From: Rohdeia mirabilis
GTDB lineage: Bacteria > Planctomycetota > UBA1135 > GCA-002686595
Direction of reading: 5' to 3'
DNA length: 64,000 nt
Assembly (NCBI GenBank): GCA_007750655.1
Contig: CP036290.1
Location: 3,534,001 to 3,598,000, forward strand
Shown: positions 9,705 to 18,638 of the stretch, one piece after another
Numbering within the stretch: the stretch's first letter is position 1
Layout of the letters: the number at the start of each line of letters is the position of its first letter
The notes under the pieces: model-generated
The model's input: only the letters and a program-made list of their open reading frames with translations
What the model was told of the DNA's origin: nothing
The model's database searches: none
Translations under genes and position numbers: made by a program

Positions 9705-10760
9705 ATGGAGCTCCTGCGCGAACTGCCCGGACGACGCGTGTGGCGCGAGGGCGACGTGCTCGTGAAGGCCTTCCGCCACCCGTCGCCGCTCATGCGGTGG
9801 CGCGACGGACGGCGGGCGCGGCGGGAACTCGACGTCCTCGCGCGCTTGACCGCGCTCGGCCTCCCGGTCCCCCGCCCGCTCGGGTTCGAACGCCGCGCCG
9901 GGGCCGCCTGCGCGCGCATCGCCTGGGTCGCGGGCACGCGGACGCTCGAGCAGGTGCTCGACGAAGCGGCCGACGCGGCGGTGGCGGCGCGGAGTCGGAC
10001 GGACCTCGTCGAGGACGCGGCGCGCCTGGTCGCGCGCTTCTCCTCCGCCGGGCTCCACCAACCGGATTGGCACCCGAAGAACCTGCTCGTGGACGGCGCG
10101 GGCGCTCTGGTGGCGATCGACTTCCACAAGGCCAGGCTCGCCGAACCGACGCCGGCCTCGATCGAGTCGGCCGCGCGGCGCATGGCCTCGGTCCTGTTCG
10201 AACAGCTCGACGCGCGCGAGTTGCTCGCGGCCGCGCACGCCTGGTACGCGGCCCTGCCCGATCACCTGCGGCCGGTCCACACGGCACGGCGCGCGCTCCT
10301 GCGAAGGCTGTGGATCGCTGCGCGCGCCGAACGACTGGAGCAGGTCGAGCGAGACCTCGACCGTTGGCTGCGCACAAGCGGCGCGGTCGAGCGCGAGGGT
10401 GCGGCGTGGGTCGGTCGAGTGCGCACCTTCGGTGCCCGCTTCGAGCTGACCTGTGACGCGCGCGCACTCGCAGCCGCCTGGATCGACCAGGCGCGACTGT
10501 GCGAGCACCGCGTGCCCTGCGCCCGTCCCGAACGACTCGAACTCGGTGGCCGGCCGCGCGCCCTGTTCGTCGTCCCGGACGGCGCGCGCGCCCCGCGCGA
10601 CCTGGTCCTCGATCCGCTGGAGCTGCTCGCCGAACGCCTCGGACCGAGCGCGAACGCGCGTGCGCTCGTTGAACGATCGCGCGCCGGAACGACGAGGTGG
10701 ACCGCTCCTGACGGAACGATCCACCTCGTGCCGCGGGACGCGCGTCCCGCCGACGTCTGA
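9705..10760 (+). CDS. WaaP/Kdo-kinase-like lipopolysaccharide kinase
   Basis: A 351-residue protein kinase-fold enzyme of the lipopolysaccharide kinase (InaA/RfaP) group. The nucleotide-binding Lys is probably K21 (VLVKAFRHP). The catalytic loop reads HQPDWHPKNLLVD (D121, N126) and the metal-binding segment AIDFHKARL has D139. The usual HxD triad is stretched to HxxD. The domain occupies the first ~230 residues; the C-terminal ~120 are Arg/Ala-rich and unassigned. It probably phosphorylates a core heptose or Kdo residue, supported by its position divergent from the LptF/LptG-like pair. It is convergent with the next gene. Confidence 0.75.
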   Translation: MELLRELPGRRVWREGDVLVKAFRHPSPLMRWRDGRRARRELDVLARLTALGLPVPRPLGFERRAGAACARIAWVAGTRTLEQVLDEAADAAVAARSRTDLVEDAARLVARFSSAGLHQPDWHPKNLLVDGAGALVAIDFHKARLAEPTPASIESAARRMASVLFEQLDARELLAAAHAWYAALPDHLRPVHTARRALLRRLWIAARAERLEQVERDLDRWLRTSGAVEREGAAWVGRVRTFGARFELTCDARALAAAWIDQARLCEHRVPCARPERLELGGRPRALFVVPDGARAPRDLVLDPLELLAERLGPSANARALVERSRAGTTRWTAPDGTIHLVPRDARPADV

Positions 10761-10769
10761 GTCAGCGGT

Positions 10770-12338
10770 TCAGCTGTCGCTCTCGGCGGCCTTCTCCGCC
10801 GCCTTCGCGGCCAGCTCTTCGCGCGCCTGCTCGATGGCCTGACGGAAGATCGGCCGCGCGCCTTCGAGGTAAGCGACCTTGTCCGCCGACGCCTCGTCCC
10901 CACCGATGGCTGCGTTGACGTAGCTCTTGACGATCTCGTCGAGGTTCGGGAACTCCTGGAGCAGGTCGAGGGCCTCGTTGGCCTTCTCGGGCAGGCTCGA
11001 GTAGCGCGCCACCGACAGGAGGTAGCCCACCGCGGTCAGGAACTGGCGGTTGTTCGTGCCGCCCTGGGCCACGCCCTGCTGGTAGGTCTTGTTCGCCAGG
11101 TCGATCATCTCGTTCGAGAACAACAGCGCCCGGCGCTGGAGCTCGGTGCGGTGCATCTCGGCGGTCGTCGACGAACCACCGGCGGCCACGAAAGCGTCGA
11201 GTTCCTCGGACGCCTTGTCGAAGCGCCGGCCCTTGCCACCGCTCGCGTCGGTGTACAGGAACATGGCCCACTCGAGGTCGGCCTCGTTCGGAGCGGAACG
11301 CGCGTCGGCGAACTGCGTGTACTCGTCGCGGGTCGCGAGCAGCGTGTCCACCATGTCGGACCAGCTGCCCGTGGCGCGCCACGCCGCGCTGGCGTAGTCG
11401 GGGTAGTCGCGCTCGAACTCTTCGAAGCGCTGCAACCAGATGCGCATCTTGGCGTGGGTCAGGGCTTCGTTGCCCTTCTCCGTCTCGAGCGCGCGCTTCT
11501 CCGCCGACAGGAAGTTGTCCGAGTAGTTCGCGAGGAACTTCTGCGTCCACTGGAGCGCCTTCGAACGCTTCGGTCCGACCTCGCCCTGCTGTTCCTGGAC
11601 CTCGATCTTCGCGAGCGTCGCGTCGTAGTCGGCCAGACGGTCCGGCGGCAGCTTCGCGCGATCCACCTCGTCGATGAACTGGCGCGCGCGCGCCAGTTGG
11701 CCGCTGTCGTACTCGTTCATCGCGAGCGTGAGCGTCGTCTCGTTGCCCGAGCCGGACATCAGGCTGATGCCGGCGCCGGCGAGCACCAGGGCGAAGACGA
11801 CGATCAGCGGCATCATCCAGGCCGGCTTGCCCTGGGGCTTGCCGCGGCGCGACGGACGCTCTTCGTCGTCGTCACCGCCGCGACCCTTGCGCGCGCTGGC
11901 GCCGGAGCGCCGGGACGAACCACCGCGCTTCGCACCGCCGCGCGCCGAGGCGCGACCACCGGCGGAGGCACCCGCGCGCGAGGAACCGCTCTTGCCCCGG
12001 GCCGCACCACCGGTGGCCGAACCGCCCGTGGCCTTCGCGGCCGCCTTGGGCTCGGCGTCGTCGGCCTTGAGGGCGATCAGCGCGCCTCCGATGCGAACCG
12101 TCGCGCCGAGCGGCAGGGCGAGGCCCATGCCGACCGCGGACTCGCCGTCGATCTGGACGGTGGCCAACGCGTCGAGCGTGGCCGCCTCCTCGCGGATCGT
12201 CAGCACGGCGTGCTCGGCCTCGACACCGTCCGAGGTGAGCACGAGCTTGTTCGAGTCGGCCGAACCGAGGGTCAGACGCCCCTTCGAGAGGCGGAAGGCG
12301 CGCTTCTGGTCGCCGTCCTGGACGATGAGCTTGGGCAT
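10770..12338 (-). CDS. FHA-domain membrane protein with TPR-like tail
   Basis: A 522-residue protein in three parts. Residues 1-95 are a forkhead-associated fold (RLTLGSADSNKLVL, then EAEHAVL), which binds phosphothreonine peptides; the usual Ser-Arg-x-His core is altered to EAEHA, so phosphopeptide binding is uncertain. A long basic, Gly/Ser/Arg-rich linker (about 96-170) leads to one membrane helix near 173-195 (MMPLIVVFALVLAGAG). The remaining ~320 residues are helical with TPR-like spacing, outside the membrane if the FHA part is cytoplasmic. It may link Ser/Thr kinase signalling to the envelope; no kinase gene lies nearby. Confidence 0.7.
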   Translation of the reverse strand: MPKLIVQDGDQKRAFRLSKGRLTLGSADSNKLVLTSDGVEAEHAVLTIREEAATLDALATVQIDGESAVGMGLALPLGATVRIGGALIALKADDAEPKAAAKATGGSATGGAARGKSGSSRAGASAGGRASARGGAKRGGSSRRSGASARKGRGGDDDEERPSRRGKPQGKPAWMMPLIVVFALVLAGAGISLMSGSGNETTLTLAMNEYDSGQLARARQFIDEVDRAKLPPDRLADYDATLAKIEVQEQQGEVGPKRSKALQWTQKFLANYSDNFLSAEKRALETEKGNEALTHAKMRIWLQRFEEFERDYPDYASAAWRATGSWSDMVDTLLATRDEYTQFADARSAPNEADLEWAMFLYTDASGGKGRRFDKASEELDAFVAAGGSSTTAEMHRTELQRRALLFSNEMIDLANKTYQQGVAQGGTNNRQFLTAVGYLLSVARYSSLPEKANEALDLLQEFPNLDEIVKSYVNAAIGGDEASADKVAYLEGARPIFRQAIEQAREELAAKAAEKAAESDS

Positions 12339-12699
12339 TGGGGGACGAATGAGGGACGAGTCGGGGAAAGGGTCGTGGTGCCCGCGCGGCGGCGCGCTGC
12401 TCGGCAGGGCGGCGCTTCGGTGCGCAGGGCGGCCGGAGGCGCGGTGGCCCGTGGGGTGCGGGCCGGGCCGTCCGGTGGGGGCGACGATGGTAGCGATTGG
12501 GCGGGCGCCATCCAGGCCCGGCCCCGGGGTGGGCAGCGGGCCGCGGCGGGTGCGCCGAGGTCGTGGGGCCCCGCGCTATCCCCCGGGGCGTCCGAAGTTG
12601 TGCCCAGCGGGCCGCCGAATCTCGGAACGCGCTCGGAAGTCCCGTGGACGGGGAGCCCCGTGGAAGCGCTCGAACGGCGACGTGAGAGGCCGCCGCCGG
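12339..12699. other. Non-coding gap between two minus-strand genes
   Basis: 361 bp upstream of the FHA/TPR gene and downstream of the sigma-54 activator gene. Open frames cross it on both strands, but all are Arg/Pro/Gly-rich without family signatures, as expected for a frame shadow in high-GC DNA. I see no RNA gene, convincing hairpin terminator or strong promoter in it. Confidence 0.4.
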
Positions 12700-13662
12700 T
12701 CAGCGACCTCGGCCTGCGAGCGCGTCCTCGAAGTCCTCGGGTCCGAGCTCGTCGTCGGGGCCGCTCGGCCGCCACATGGCCGCGGCGCGTCGCAGGGCGT
12801 TCTCGAGCTCGCGCACGTTCCCCGGCCAAGCGTGGGCGGCGAGCCGCTCGAGCGCCGCGGACGACAGGCGCGGCGGCGGCGAGCCCGCGGCCCGCGAACC
12901 GCCCTCGGCGGCGATGCGCGCGAGGAGGTGCTCGGCCAGGAGCGGCAGGTCCTCGAGTCGATCGCGCAGGGGCGGCACCACCACCTCGACCACGGCCAGC
13001 CGGTAGTAGAGGTCCTGGCGGAACGTGCCCTCGCGGCAGCAGCGTTCGAGGTCGCGGTTCGTGGCCGCCAGGACGCGCACGTCGACCTTCTTCGAGGCGC
13101 TGCCGCCCACGGGTCGGACCTCGCCCTCCTGCAGGACGCGCAGCAGCTTCGGCTGTAGGTCGAGCGGAAGCTCCCCCACCTCGTCGAGCAACAGCGTGCC
13201 GCCGTCGGCGCTGACGAAGTGCCCGGGGCGGTCGCGGTCGGCGCCGGTGAACGAACCGCGCACGTGCCCGAAGAGTTCGCTCTCGATCAGCGTGGGCGCG
13301 ATGGCGCCGCAGTCGATGGCCAGGAACGGTCCCGCCGCGCGCGGGCCGGACGTGTGCAGGCGGCGCGCGACACCTTCCTTGCCGCTGCCGGTCTCGCCGC
13401 GGATCAGCACGGGCACGTCGGTGGCGGCGATGCGATCCACGAGCGCGAGCATCGAGCGCAACGCGGGACTCTCCCCCACGATCTCGAAGCGGGCGGGACC
13501 CGTCGTTCCGGGGGACTTCGCCGCCGTTGCGTCCCCCGCGAGCGATGCGGCCGCCGCGCGCAGCGCCTTGGCCAACTCTTCGCGCTCGCCCGGGCGAAGG
13601 TCGGCGCGCGCCGACTCGACCAGTTCGGCCAACGCGCGCTCGAGGTCGGCCGCGGTGCTCAC
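12700..13662 (-). CDS. Sigma-54 activator AAA+ ATPase lacking a DNA-binding domain
   Basis: 320 residues. After a ~58-residue helical N-terminus comes a nearly complete central domain of bacterial enhancer-binding proteins: Walker A GETGSGKE (89-96), the sigma-54 contact loop as GSFTGA (136-141, usual GAFTGA), Walker B LLLDE (157-161), ATNRDL sensor, RQDLYYRL, and the WPGNVREL motif. It stops about 35 residues after that motif, with no Fis-type helix-turn-helix and no receiver or GAF domain. It therefore probably activates sigma-54 polymerase from solution or with a partner protein. Its start overlaps the uvrD-like stop by 4 bp. Confidence 0.85.
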   Translation of the reverse strand: MSTAADLERALAELVESARADLRPGEREELAKALRAAAASLAGDATAAKSPGTTGPARFEIVGESPALRSMLALVDRIAATDVPVLIRGETGSGKEGVARRLHTSGPRAAGPFLAIDCGAIAPTLIESELFGHVRGSFTGADRDRPGHFVSADGGTLLLDEVGELPLDLQPKLLRVLQEGEVRPVGGSASKKVDVRVLAATNRDLERCCREGTFRQDLYYRLAVVEVVVPPLRDRLEDLPLLAEHLLARIAAEGGSRAAGSPPPRLSSAALERLAAHAWPGNVRELENALRRAAAMWRPSGPDDELGPEDFEDALAGRGR

Positions 13663-15917
13663 GCGCCGCCCCCGCCCTCGACCGGTTCGAGCTTGGCGTA
13701 GGCGAGCAGGAGCGTCTTCGTACCGGCGTGCGCGAACGCGACCGTGGCGCGCGCGTTCGCGCCGGTGCCGGTCAACCGTTCCACGCGGCCCTTGCCGAAG
13801 TGGTCGTGGCGCACCCAGGCGCCCTCGTAGAGGTTCGAGTCCTCCTTCACGAACTCACCCAGGTCCCAGTCGTCGTCCGAGCCCTGCTCGATGCCCTCGA
13901 CGCCGTCCTTGGGCAGTTCGTCGAGGAAGCGCGACCCCTCGCGCCAGGAGTTCGCGCCGAAGTACATGCGCGTCGACGCGTGCGACAGCACCAGGTGCTC
14001 GCGGGCACGCGTGATGCCGACGTACAGCAGGCGCCGCTCCTCCTCGACGCCGCCCGCGTCGTCCTCGAGCGCACGCATGTGCGGCAGGAGTTCCTCCTCG
14101 ACGCCCGGCACGAACACCGCGTCGAACTCGAGGCCCTTCGCGGCGTGCAGGGTCATGAGCGTGACCGTCCCCCCCGGCGCCTCCTCGGCCTCGCCCTCGG
14201 TGGTGCCGTCGCTCTCGAAGCGGTCGACGTCGCTGACCAGGGCCACGTCCGCCAGGAAGTCGACGAGCGTCGCCTCTGGGTTCTCGCTCTCGAAGCGCTC
14301 GGCACTCGCGAGGAATTCCTCGACGTTCTCGACGCGGCTCGTCGCGTCCTTGTCGTCGAGGCCCTCGACGTAGGAGAAGTAGTCGAGCTCGTCGACGAGT
14401 TGGCCGAGCACCTGGTGCGGTGGCCGCTTCGACGCGCCCTCGAGTCGCTCGAGCAGCTCGACGAAGGCGGCGATGCCCTTCTTGGCGCGGCCGCGGATCT
14501 GCGTCCGCAGTTCCTCGCTCTCGAGCGCGCGCACGAGCGTGACGCGACGGTCGGCCGCCCACTCGACGATGCGCTCGACGCTGGTGGCACCGATCCCGCG
14601 CGGCGGCACGTTGAGCGCCCGCTTGGTCGCCAGGTCCGCGCGCGGATTGACGAGCAGGTGCAGGTAGGCGAGCAGATCCTTGATCTCGCGCCGCTCGTAG
14701 AACTCGAGTCCGCCCGCGATCCGGTACGGCACGCCGGCCTCACGCAGCGCGCGCTCGAGGACGCGCTGCATGAAGTGCACGCGGTACAGAACGGCGATCT
14801 CGCGGCGTTCGACCCCGGCGTCGACCAACTTGTCGACCTCGCGCGCGATCCACTCGGCCTCCTCGGTCTCGTCGCCGAACTGGATGACGCGGACGTTGGG
14901 TCCGTCGGTGCGCTCGGACCACAGTTCCTTCTCCTTGCGGTCCGTGTTGTTCGCGATCAGCGACTGCGCCGCGTCGAGGACCTTCGTGGTCGAGCGGTAG
15001 TTCTGCTCGAGCTTGACCACCATCGCCTTCCCGAAGTCCTGCTCGAAGTCGAGGATGTTGCGGATGTCGGCGCCGCGCCAGCCGTAGATCGACTGGTCGG
15101 GATCGCCGCAGACCGCGATGTTCCCGTAGGCGCTGGCCAGGTGGCGCGCGAGCAGGTACTGGACCCGGTTCGTGTCCTGGTACTCGTCGACGAGCACGTA
15201 GCGGAACTGGTGCGCGTAGGCGTCGCGCACGCCCGGGAAACGGTCGAACAGCTCGAGCACCTTGAGCAACAGGTCGTCGAAGTCGAGCTGGTTCTGTGCC
15301 CGCAGCTTCGACTCGTAGGCGACCCACAGGCGCCCCAGGACCTCCTCCTCGAAGCCGCCGCCGAGTCCGTCGTCCTCCTGCGGGTCGCGCGCCGACATCT
15401 TGGCGTGGCTGATCCAGGCGGCGAGCGCGGCCGGCTTGAAGCGTTCGGGCGCGTACCCGAGTTCCTTGACCAGTTCCTTGAGGAGCTGACGCCGGTCGGT
15501 GGTGTCGATGATCGTGTAGTCGCGCGTGTAGCCCTCGAGCAGCTCGACCTCGCGCCGCAGGATGCGCGCGCACATCGAGTGGAAGGTGCTGATCCACATG
15601 CCGCGGGTCGGCAGCAGCGCATCGACCCGCTCGCGCATCTCGCGCGCGGCCTTGTTCGTGAACGTGATGGCGAGCACGCCGTCCGCGTCCACGCGCCGGG
15701 TGGCCACCAGCCAGGCTAGTCGCCGGGTGATCGTGCGCGTCTTGCCGGTCCCCGCTCCCGCCAGGATGAGGAGTGGGCCGTCACCGAACGTGACGGCGCG
15801 CTGCTGGGCGGGATTGAGCCCCTCGAGCAGGCTGGCCTCGGTGGGCAGACCGCTCGAAGCTCCTTCGTCCGGGCTTCCAGCACCCGCGACCACGTCCATC
15901 CAGTTCAATGCCGCCAC
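13659..15917 (-). CDS. uvrD: UvrD/PcrA-type DNA helicase
   Basis: 752 residues, the usual length for UvrD/PcrA/Rep superfamily 1A helicases. Motif Q is LNPAQQRAV (34-42), motif I AGAGTGKT (53-60), then TFTNKAAREM (Ia), VDEYQDTN (II), GDPDQSIYGWRGA (III), LEQNYRS (IV), TLHAAKGLEFDAVFV (V) and VGITRARE (VI). It unwinds DNA 3' to 5' in excision and mismatch repair and removes RecA filaments. It is translationally coupled to the downstream sigma-54 activator, an unusual pairing. Divergent from the methyltransferase gene, with about 70 bp between starts. Confidence 0.95.
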   Translation of the reverse strand: MAALNWMDVVAGAGSPDEGASSGLPTEASLLEGLNPAQQRAVTFGDGPLLILAGAGTGKTRTITRRLAWLVATRRVDADGVLAITFTNKAAREMRERVDALLPTRGMWISTFHSMCARILRREVELLEGYTRDYTIIDTTDRRQLLKELVKELGYAPERFKPAALAAWISHAKMSARDPQEDDGLGGGFEEEVLGRLWVAYESKLRAQNQLDFDDLLLKVLELFDRFPGVRDAYAHQFRYVLVDEYQDTNRVQYLLARHLASAYGNIAVCGDPDQSIYGWRGADIRNILDFEQDFGKAMVVKLEQNYRSTTKVLDAAQSLIANNTDRKEKELWSERTDGPNVRVIQFGDETEEAEWIAREVDKLVDAGVERREIAVLYRVHFMQRVLERALREAGVPYRIAGGLEFYERREIKDLLAYLHLLVNPRADLATKRALNVPPRGIGATSVERIVEWAADRRVTLVRALESEELRTQIRGRAKKGIAAFVELLERLEGASKRPPHQVLGQLVDELDYFSYVEGLDDKDATSRVENVEEFLASAERFESENPEATLVDFLADVALVSDVDRFESDGTTEGEAEEAPGGTVTLMTLHAAKGLEFDAVFVPGVEEELLPHMRALEDDAGGVEEERRLLYVGITRAREHLVLSHASTRMYFGANSWREGSRFLDELPKDGVEGIEQGSDDDWDLGEFVKEDSNLYEGAWVRHDHFGKGRVERLTGTGANARATVAFAHAGTKTLLLAYAKLEPVEGGGGA

Positions 15918-15987
15918 GCCGGGGAGTCTAATGGAGCGCGCGGCCGGTTCGCACGACGGCCGCCCGTGAACTCACGCGCACACGACG

Positions 15988-16641
15988 ATGATCGACGACC
16001 TGGAACGACTCGGCACGAAGTGGACCCGTGATCACGGCGGCGACGCCTGGCGACGCGGGCGCTGGGGCACGCGTCGGCGTGCCCGGCGCGATCCGCGAGC
16101 CGTCGCGGGTCTGCTCGCCACCCAGCTCGCGCGGCCGGGGCGGGTGCTCGACGTGGCCTGCGGGACCGGTCGGCTGCGCGCGGCCATCGAGGGGCTCGGG
16201 CACCTGTGGATCGGCTGTGACGCGTCGGCCGACCAACTCGGCGCGGCGAGCGGCGCACGCGTCCGCGCCAGCGCCGAGCGACTGCCCTTCCCCACGCGTT
16301 CCTTCGACGCGGTCGTCGCCTGCCGCTTCCTCCACCACCTCGGGTCGGACCGCGCACTCACCGCCGTGGTTTCGGAACTCGTGCGCGTGTCGCGCGGCCC
16401 GATCGTGGCGAGCTTCTGGGATTCCGACACGTGGCCGTTCCTCCTGCGTCGCTCGGACGGTGCCGCGCCCCTCGGCACGGCCCGCCGCGACGACTCGGGA
16501 CGGGTGGCGCGCCGGATCGCGCGCATCGAGGAGATCTTCGCCGCGGCCGGCGCACCGGTCGTGCGCGTGGCACGACCGGTCTGGCGGCTCTCGGCCCAGA
16601 CGTTCGTCCTCGCGCGACGCGCGAACTCGGAGGTCGCGTGA
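15988..16641 (+). CDS. SAM-dependent methyltransferase (class I)
   Basis: 217 residues with the class I Rossmann motifs: VLDVACGTGRLR (motif I), an acidic residue at the end of strand 2 (GCDAS), ERLPFPTRSFDAVVACRFLHHL (motifs II and III). This is the Methyltransf_11 pattern used on small molecules and lipids. Its stop overlaps the GTG start of the following WaaP-like kinase (GTGA), so the two are made together and a role in modifying a lipopolysaccharide or glycolipid is likely. The substrate is not visible from the sequence. Confidence 0.8.
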   Translation: MIDDLERLGTKWTRDHGGDAWRRGRWGTRRRARRDPRAVAGLLATQLARPGRVLDVACGTGRLRAAIEGLGHLWIGCDASADQLGAASGARVRASAERLPFPTRSFDAVVACRFLHHLGSDRALTAVVSELVRVSRGPIVASFWDSDTWPFLLRRSDGAAPLGTARRDDSGRVARRIARIEEIFAAAGAPVVRVARPVWRLSAQTFVLARRANSEVA

Positions 16642-17501
16642 GTTCCGCGCGCCGTTCCGGCCACACCCAGGTACTGGTGCTCGGCAAGTCGGCGCTGGCC
16701 GATCGCGCCGAGGAACTTCTCGCGATCGTGGAGGCCCGCCCGCGCGACGGCGGCGAGTTCAGGACATTGGAGGGCGCCGGTTCGGCGGAGTTCTACCTGA
16801 AGGGTGGCCCTCTGCGCGGGAGCGGAGCGCGCCGCCACGGTTGGGCGCGACTCCTGCTGCGGCGCCCGCCCCCGCGGCTGCGCGAGTTCGCGCGCCTGAA
16901 CGAGCTGCGCGCCAATCGCTTCGCCGCGCCGGAGCCGGTGTTGGCCGTCGCGCGCGTCACCCGGACCCGAGTCCTCTCCCAGCTGTTGCTCACCGCGCGC
17001 GTCCCCCACGCCGCCGGCTACGAGGCGCTCTTGTCCAGTCCGCGCTCGAACGACCGCGCAGTGGCCCTCGACGCGCTGGCCGTGTCCCTGGCCCGCTTCC
17101 ACGCCGAGGGCTTCCAGCACCGCGACCTCTACGCCCGCAACCTCCTGTGGGTCCGACGACCGGGCGGATCGATCGAGCCTGTGTACCTGGACCTGTGGCG
17201 CGGCTCGCGCGCCGGGCCGCACCAGCGCGTCCGGGCGGCACGCGACGGACGACGGGCCGCCCACGATCTGGGCGATCTGTTCACGGATCTGGCGCTGGGT
17301 CTCGTGCCGAGCGAGCAGGCACACTTCGTGGCTCGCTACGTCGAGGCGTCCGAGGAACTGGTCGACGGCTTCGACGGCGGTCGCCTGCGCGCTCTGATCC
17401 AGGAGCGCTACGACGAGGCCGCGCAGTTCCTGAACGCGAACCCGAAGCGCCGGCGCGGACGCCCCGCCCCGCCGCTCGACTGGAAGCTCCCCAGCGAGTG
17501 A
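16638..17501 (+). CDS. WaaP-like lipopolysaccharide kinase (second copy)
   Basis: 287 residues from GTG 16638, chosen because it overlaps the preceding stop by 4 bp. The kinase catalytic loop is FQHRDLYARNLLW (H161, D163, N168), closer to the classical HxD form than the copy at 9.7 kb, and the metal-binding segment is PVYLDLWRG (D185). These are hallmarks of the Kdo/heptose kinase family (WaaP, RfaP). It probably phosphorylates a core sugar. Having two unlike paralogues in 7 kb suggests different acceptor sugars. Confidence 0.8.
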   Translation: MSSARRSGHTQVLVLGKSALADRAEELLAIVEARPRDGGEFRTLEGAGSAEFYLKGGPLRGSGARRHGWARLLLRRPPPRLREFARLNELRANRFAAPEPVLAVARVTRTRVLSQLLLTARVPHAAGYEALLSSPRSNDRAVALDALAVSLARFHAEGFQHRDLYARNLLWVRRPGGSIEPVYLDLWRGSRAGPHQRVRAARDGRRAAHDLGDLFTDLALGLVPSEQAHFVARYVEASEELVDGFDGGRLRALIQERYDEAAQFLNANPKRRRGRPAPPLDWKLPSE

Positions 17502-17535
17502 CCGTCCGTCGCGCCGACACCCGGTCCGCGCCGCG

Positions 17536-18093
17536 TCAGGTCGAGGGCGCGGAACTCGCGTCGGTCGCGTCGTCGGCGCCCGTCGGCAGCGTGCGCCGGA
17601 AGCGGAAGAAGAGCACGAGTCCGACGAGCGCGAAGACGACGCCGAAGGCCAGCATGCCCAGGGCGCCAGCGAACAGACCTGGTTCGAGAACCGCGTCCTG
17701 CGGCCGGTCGGCGGAGTGGAAGACGACGACGCTCGCGCCCACGGGGTAGCGCTTCCGAACGGCTTCCGCGGCGCCGAGGTCGTTGTGGTTCCAGCGCGTG
17801 AACGCAACTCGATCACCGGTGTGCTCGACGCCGTCGACCGAGTAGAGGTAGCGCACCTGGACCGAGTAGGTCGCGCTGTCGTCGCTCTCGTGGGTCTCGA
17901 CGAACGACTCGGTCACGGTGCCCGTCACCTGGGGCCAGTCCGCGCTGCGAAGTCCGTCGATCACGTCGCCGCTCGCGATCCAGACCGCGATCAGGCCCGC
18001 GAGGATGAACGGCAGGGGGAAGAAGGTGCGCACGCACCCGGGCATCGGCCTCGCCCGGCGCTGGGCAGCGCGGCTGCGCATGCTCTGCGACAT
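17536..18093 (-). CDS. DUF3592-type membrane protein
   Basis: About 185 residues from ATG 18093. A basic N-terminus leads to one membrane helix (FFPLPFILAGLIAVWIA), then a ~90-residue extracytoplasmic beta domain (WPQVTGTVTES, YSVQVRYLYSVDGVEHTGDRV, YPVGASVVVFHSADRPQDAVLEPG), then a second helix (FAGALGMLAFGVVFALVGLVLFF). Two helices flanking a domain that begins W-P-x-x-x-G-x-V and contains a Y-P-x-G-x-x-V-x-V segment is the DUF3592 pattern. Function unknown. It lies 22 bp after the next membrane gene on the same strand. Confidence 0.7.
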   Translation of the reverse strand: MSQSMRSRAAQRRARPMPGCVRTFFPLPFILAGLIAVWIASGDVIDGLRSADWPQVTGTVTESFVETHESDDSATYSVQVRYLYSVDGVEHTGDRVAFTRWNHNDLGAAEAVRKRYPVGASVVVFHSADRPQDAVLEPGLFAGALGMLAFGVVFALVGLVLFFRFRRTLPTGADDATDASSAPST

Positions 18094-18115
18094 CGTTCGG
18101 TTCCGCTCGGCAGGC

Positions 18116-18583
18116 TCAGTGCGCGAAGCGACTCTCGCGACCGGGCGCGCGCTGTTCGAGCACCTGACGCAACTGCGCGTGGTCGGCGGCCGGCGCGGGC
18201 ACGGCTTCCCACTCGCCGTCGAGCAGCACGCGCAGGTCGTCGCCCGTGAGTCGCCACTCGACCAGATCTTCGAACCGCACGCTGCGCCAGCCGCGTTGGA
18301 TGCCGTCCCGTCCGAGCACGCGCGCGTCGGGACTGGGAGCCGCGAAGTACAGCGCGGCCGCGAGCAGCACGACCACCAGGGGCAGCGGTTCGGCCCGGGC
18401 GAGCAGCACGGCGACCATCGCGACGGCGACGGCGACGATCGGCACGACGGAGCGGGTGACCCGCCGTGCCACGACCGGTGCACCGAGGTTCGCGCGCGTC
18501 CGCCGCCGTGCGACGACCGCGACCACGAGGACGGCGGCGAGAACGAGAGCGGCGAGGGCCAGGGAGGCGTCGAGGAAGGTCAC
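18116..18583 (-). CDS. Small membrane protein, unknown
   Basis: About 155 residues from GTG 18583 (VTFLDASLALAALV). The first ~90 residues hold three hydrophobic helices; a soluble tail of ~65 residues follows (WRSVRFEDLVEWRLTGDDL). The tail reads like a short PH-like or YcxB-like beta domain but I cannot name the family. It is upstream of the DUF3592 gene on the same strand and probably co-transcribed with it. No catalytic motif. Confidence 0.55.
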   Translation of the reverse strand: MTFLDASLALAALVLAAVLVVAVVARRRTRANLGAPVVARRVTRSVVPIVAVAVAMVAVLLARAEPLPLVVVLLAAALYFAAPSPDARVLGRDGIQRGWRSVRFEDLVEWRLTGDDLRVLLDGEWEAVPAPAADHAQLRQVLEQRAPGRESRFAH

Positions 18584-18638
18584 GGGCGGGATGCTACCAG
18601 TCGGCCCGTGGCGCCGCGCACCGTATGCTCGGCCGCCC

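Noticed and set aside
7350..10724. Extended start for the downstream LptF/LptG-like gene giving a 1124-residue protein
   Set aside because: The extra ~730 residues are out of frame with the upstream permease and WaaP genes and have no membrane or kinase signature. The 4-bp overlap supports ATG 8531.
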